Part shown: piece after piece, positions 12,585 through 13,848 of the stretch
Position numbering within the stretch: the first letter of the stretch is position 1
Layout of the letters: the number at the start of each line of letters is the position of its first letter
From: CADCVT01 sp036389485
GTDB lineage: Bacteria > Actinomycetota > Thermoleophilia > Solirubrobacterales > Solirubrobacteraceae
Reading direction: 5' to 3'
Length of the DNA: 13,848 nucleotides
NCBI GenBank assembly: GCA_036389485.1
Contig: DASVPR010000006.1
Coordinates: 1 to 13,848 of the forward strand
Notes under the pieces: model-generated
Seen by the model: only the letters and a program-made list of their open reading frames with translations
What the model was told of the DNA's origin: nothing
The model's database searches: none
Program-made: the position numbers and the translations under genes

Positions 12585-13848
12585 ACCGAGCCCAAGCCCG
12601 CCGAGGAGCGGCTCACCGTCGCACCGATCGTCGGCCCCGACGACCCGCGCCGGTTCACCGACTCCGGCATCGAGATCGAGAAGCTCTACACCGAGGCCGA
12701 CGTCCCGGACGACCTCGAGGAGAGGCTCGGCGAGCCCGGCGAGTTCCCGTACACCCGCGGCGTCCACCGCGAGATGTACCGCAAGCAGACGTGGACGATG
12801 CGGCAGTACGCCGGGTACGCGTCGGCGAAGGAGTCCAACGAGCGCTACCGCTACCTGCTCTCGCAGGGCGGGACCGGCCTGTCGATGGCGTTCGACCTCC
12901 CCACGCAGCTCGGGCTCGACTCCGACGACCCGCGCTGCCTCGGCGAGGTCGGCCGCACCGGCGTCGCCATCGACACGATCGAGGACATGCGGATCGCGTT
13001 CGACGGGATCCCGCTCGACGAGGTCTCCACCTCGATGACGATCAACGCGCCCGCCTCCGTCCTCCTCCTCCTCTACGAGCTGGTCGCCGAGGAGCAGGGC
13101 GTGCCGTCGGAGAAGCTGCGCGGCACGACGCAGAACGACATCCTCAAGGAGTACATCGCCCGCGGGAACTTCATCTACCCGCCCGAGGGCGCGATGCGGC
13201 TCACGACGGACCTCTTCGCGTACTGCAAGGACCGCGTCCCGCGCTGGAACACGATCTCCATCTCCGGCTACCACTTCCGCGAGAAGGGGTGCAGCGCGGT
13301 GCAGGAGGTCGCGTTCACGCTGGCCAACGGCATCTCGTACGTGCAGGCGGCGATCGATCGCGGGCTCGCGGTCGACGAGTTCGCGCCGCGCCTCGCGTTC
13401 TTCTTCAACGGGCACAACAACGTCTTCCAGGAGGTCGCGAAGTTCCGCGCCGCCCGGCGGATGTGGGCCACGATCATGCGCGACCGCTTCGGCGCGCAGA
13501 ACCCGAAGTCGCTCATGCTGCGCTTCCACACGCAGACCGGCGGCGTGACGCTGACCGCGCAGCAGCCGGTCAACAACATCGTCCGCGTCGCGCTGCAGGC
13601 CTTCAGCGCGGTCTGCGGCGGCACCCAGTCGCTGCACACCAACGGCTACGACGAGGCGCTGGCGCTGCCCACCGAGCGCGCGGCGAAGATCGCGCTGCGC
13701 ACCCAGCAGATCCTCGCCCACGAGTCCGGCGCCACCGACACCGTCGACCCGTTCGCGGGGTCCTACTACGTCGAGGCGCTGACCGACGAGATCGAGCAGC
13801 GCGCCTACGAGCTGATCGGCAAGGTCGACGAGCTGGGCGGCTCGGTCA
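12579..13848 (+). CDS. Methylmalonyl-CoA mutase large (alpha) subunit, split archaeal/actinobacterial type (partial, C-terminus off the right edge)
   Basis: This is the substrate-binding TIM-barrel subunit of a coenzyme-B12 acyl-CoA mutase, which interconverts methylmalonyl-CoA and succinyl-CoA. The 423 codons present show the family blocks TWTMRQYAGYA (71-81), AFDLPTQLGLDSD (104-116), TTQNDILKEYIARGNFIYPP (183-202), ISISGYHFREKG (226-237), RFHTQT and GGTQSLHTNGYDEALALPTE. Tyr77, Gln185, Arg195 and His232 have exactly the spacing of Tyr89, Gln197, Arg207 and His244 of the Propionibacterium enzyme. Tyr and Arg at those two sites mark methylmalonyl-CoA specificity, whereas isobutyryl- and hydroxyisobutyryl-CoA mutases have Phe or Ile and Gln. 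FDLPTQ (rather than FDLATH) marks the split type, in which the B12 domain is a separate protein. The ATG at 12579 is preferred; ATG at 12555 would add eight residues. Confidence 0.93.
   Translation, partial: MATEPKPAEERLTVAPIVGPDDPRRFTDSGIEIEKLYTEADVPDDLEERLGEPGEFPYTRGVHREMYRKQTWTMRQYAGYASAKESNERYRYLLSQGGTGLSMAFDLPTQLGLDSDDPRCLGEVGRTGVAIDTIEDMRIAFDGIPLDEVSTSMTINAPASVLLLLYELVAEEQGVPSEKLRGTTQNDILKEYIARGNFIYPPEGAMRLTTDLFAYCKDRVPRWNTISISGYHFREKGCSAVQEVAFTLANGISYVQAAIDRGLAVDEFAPRLAFFFNGHNNVFQEVAKFRAARRMWATIMRDRFGAQNPKSLMLRFHTQTGGVTLTAQQPVNNIVRVALQAFSAVCGGTQSLHTNGYDEALALPTERAAKIALRTQQILAHESGATDTVDPFAGSYYVEALTDEIEQRAYELIGKVDELGGSV

Noticed and set aside
12441..13721. Long minus-strand frame over the mutase and the end of the secreted protein gene
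   Set aside because: It is antisense to a strongly conserved mutase and has no recognisable motif.
1..13848. A selenoprotein gene with an in-frame TGA in this window
   Set aside because: All supported genes end in stops consistent with family length, and none continues as a conserved protein after a TGA. The only one-frame continuation (TAG at 1256) is a different stop codon.

Overview
The window is very GC-rich (mostly 70-80% by eye), tightly packed, and uses many GTG and one TTG start. Genes repeatedly overlap by 4 bases (GTGA, TTGA), and some have TANNNT boxes 6-7 nt before the ATG, as expected for leaderless messages. The gene content fits a soil-type actinomycetote. My best guess is class Thermoleophilia (Solirubrobacterales-like); this is inferred from style and gene mix, not from a marker gene. 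No rRNA, tRNA, CRISPR array, transposase or phage gene was found.

Layout, left to right. (1) Positions 1-2532, minus strand: a four-gene unit, transcribed right to left, encoding an SRPBCC lipid-binding-type protein, an Asp-nucleophile alpha/beta hydrolase (epoxide hydrolase/dehalogenase type), and the permease and ATPase (cut by the window edge) of a Wzm/Wzt-type polysaccharide exporter. (2) Positions 2555-4959, plus strand: a CrtI/PYROXD2-like FAD oxidoreductase overlapping by GTGA with an exported SurA-like protein. It diverges from unit 1 across only 22 bp, which carry a dyad. (3) Positions 4923-7419, minus: a polyprenyl-phosphate sugar transferase (first step of exopolysaccharide assembly) followed by an EamA/DMT transporter. 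(4) Positions 7484-8260: a 62-residue four-cysteine protein and a ferritin, transcribed divergently from 48 bp in which the two predicted promoters overlap. (5) Positions 8257-11794, minus: moaD-moaE fusion, selA, selB, all overlapping. This joins molybdopterin synthase to the selenocysteine-tRNA synthase and elongation factor. (6) Positions 11908-12537, plus: an unrecognised secreted protein. (7) Position 12579 to the end, plus: the large subunit of a coenzyme-B12 methylmalonyl-CoA mutase of the split archaeal/actinobacterial type, cut by the right edge.

Functional reading. The Wzm/Wzt genes and the sugar transferase suggest a nearby cell-surface polysaccharide locus. The moaDE-selA-selB unit suggests that the cell makes a selenocysteine- and molybdenum-containing enzyme, most plausibly a formate dehydrogenase, encoded elsewhere. 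No selD or tRNA-Sec is present here.

The most unusual DNA is a perfectly framed 69-bp array inside selB: three 23-bp units, each with the dyad GTGCC-T-GGCAC. It is read in all three frames and lies in the linker between the elongation-factor part and the C-terminal winged helices. The next most interesting features are a perfect 12-bp inverted repeat that contains the mutase start codon and brackets its -10 box, and the overlapping divergent promoters at the ferritin. Most of the window is otherwise ordinary chromosomal sequence, and I do not see a clear new multi-gene system.
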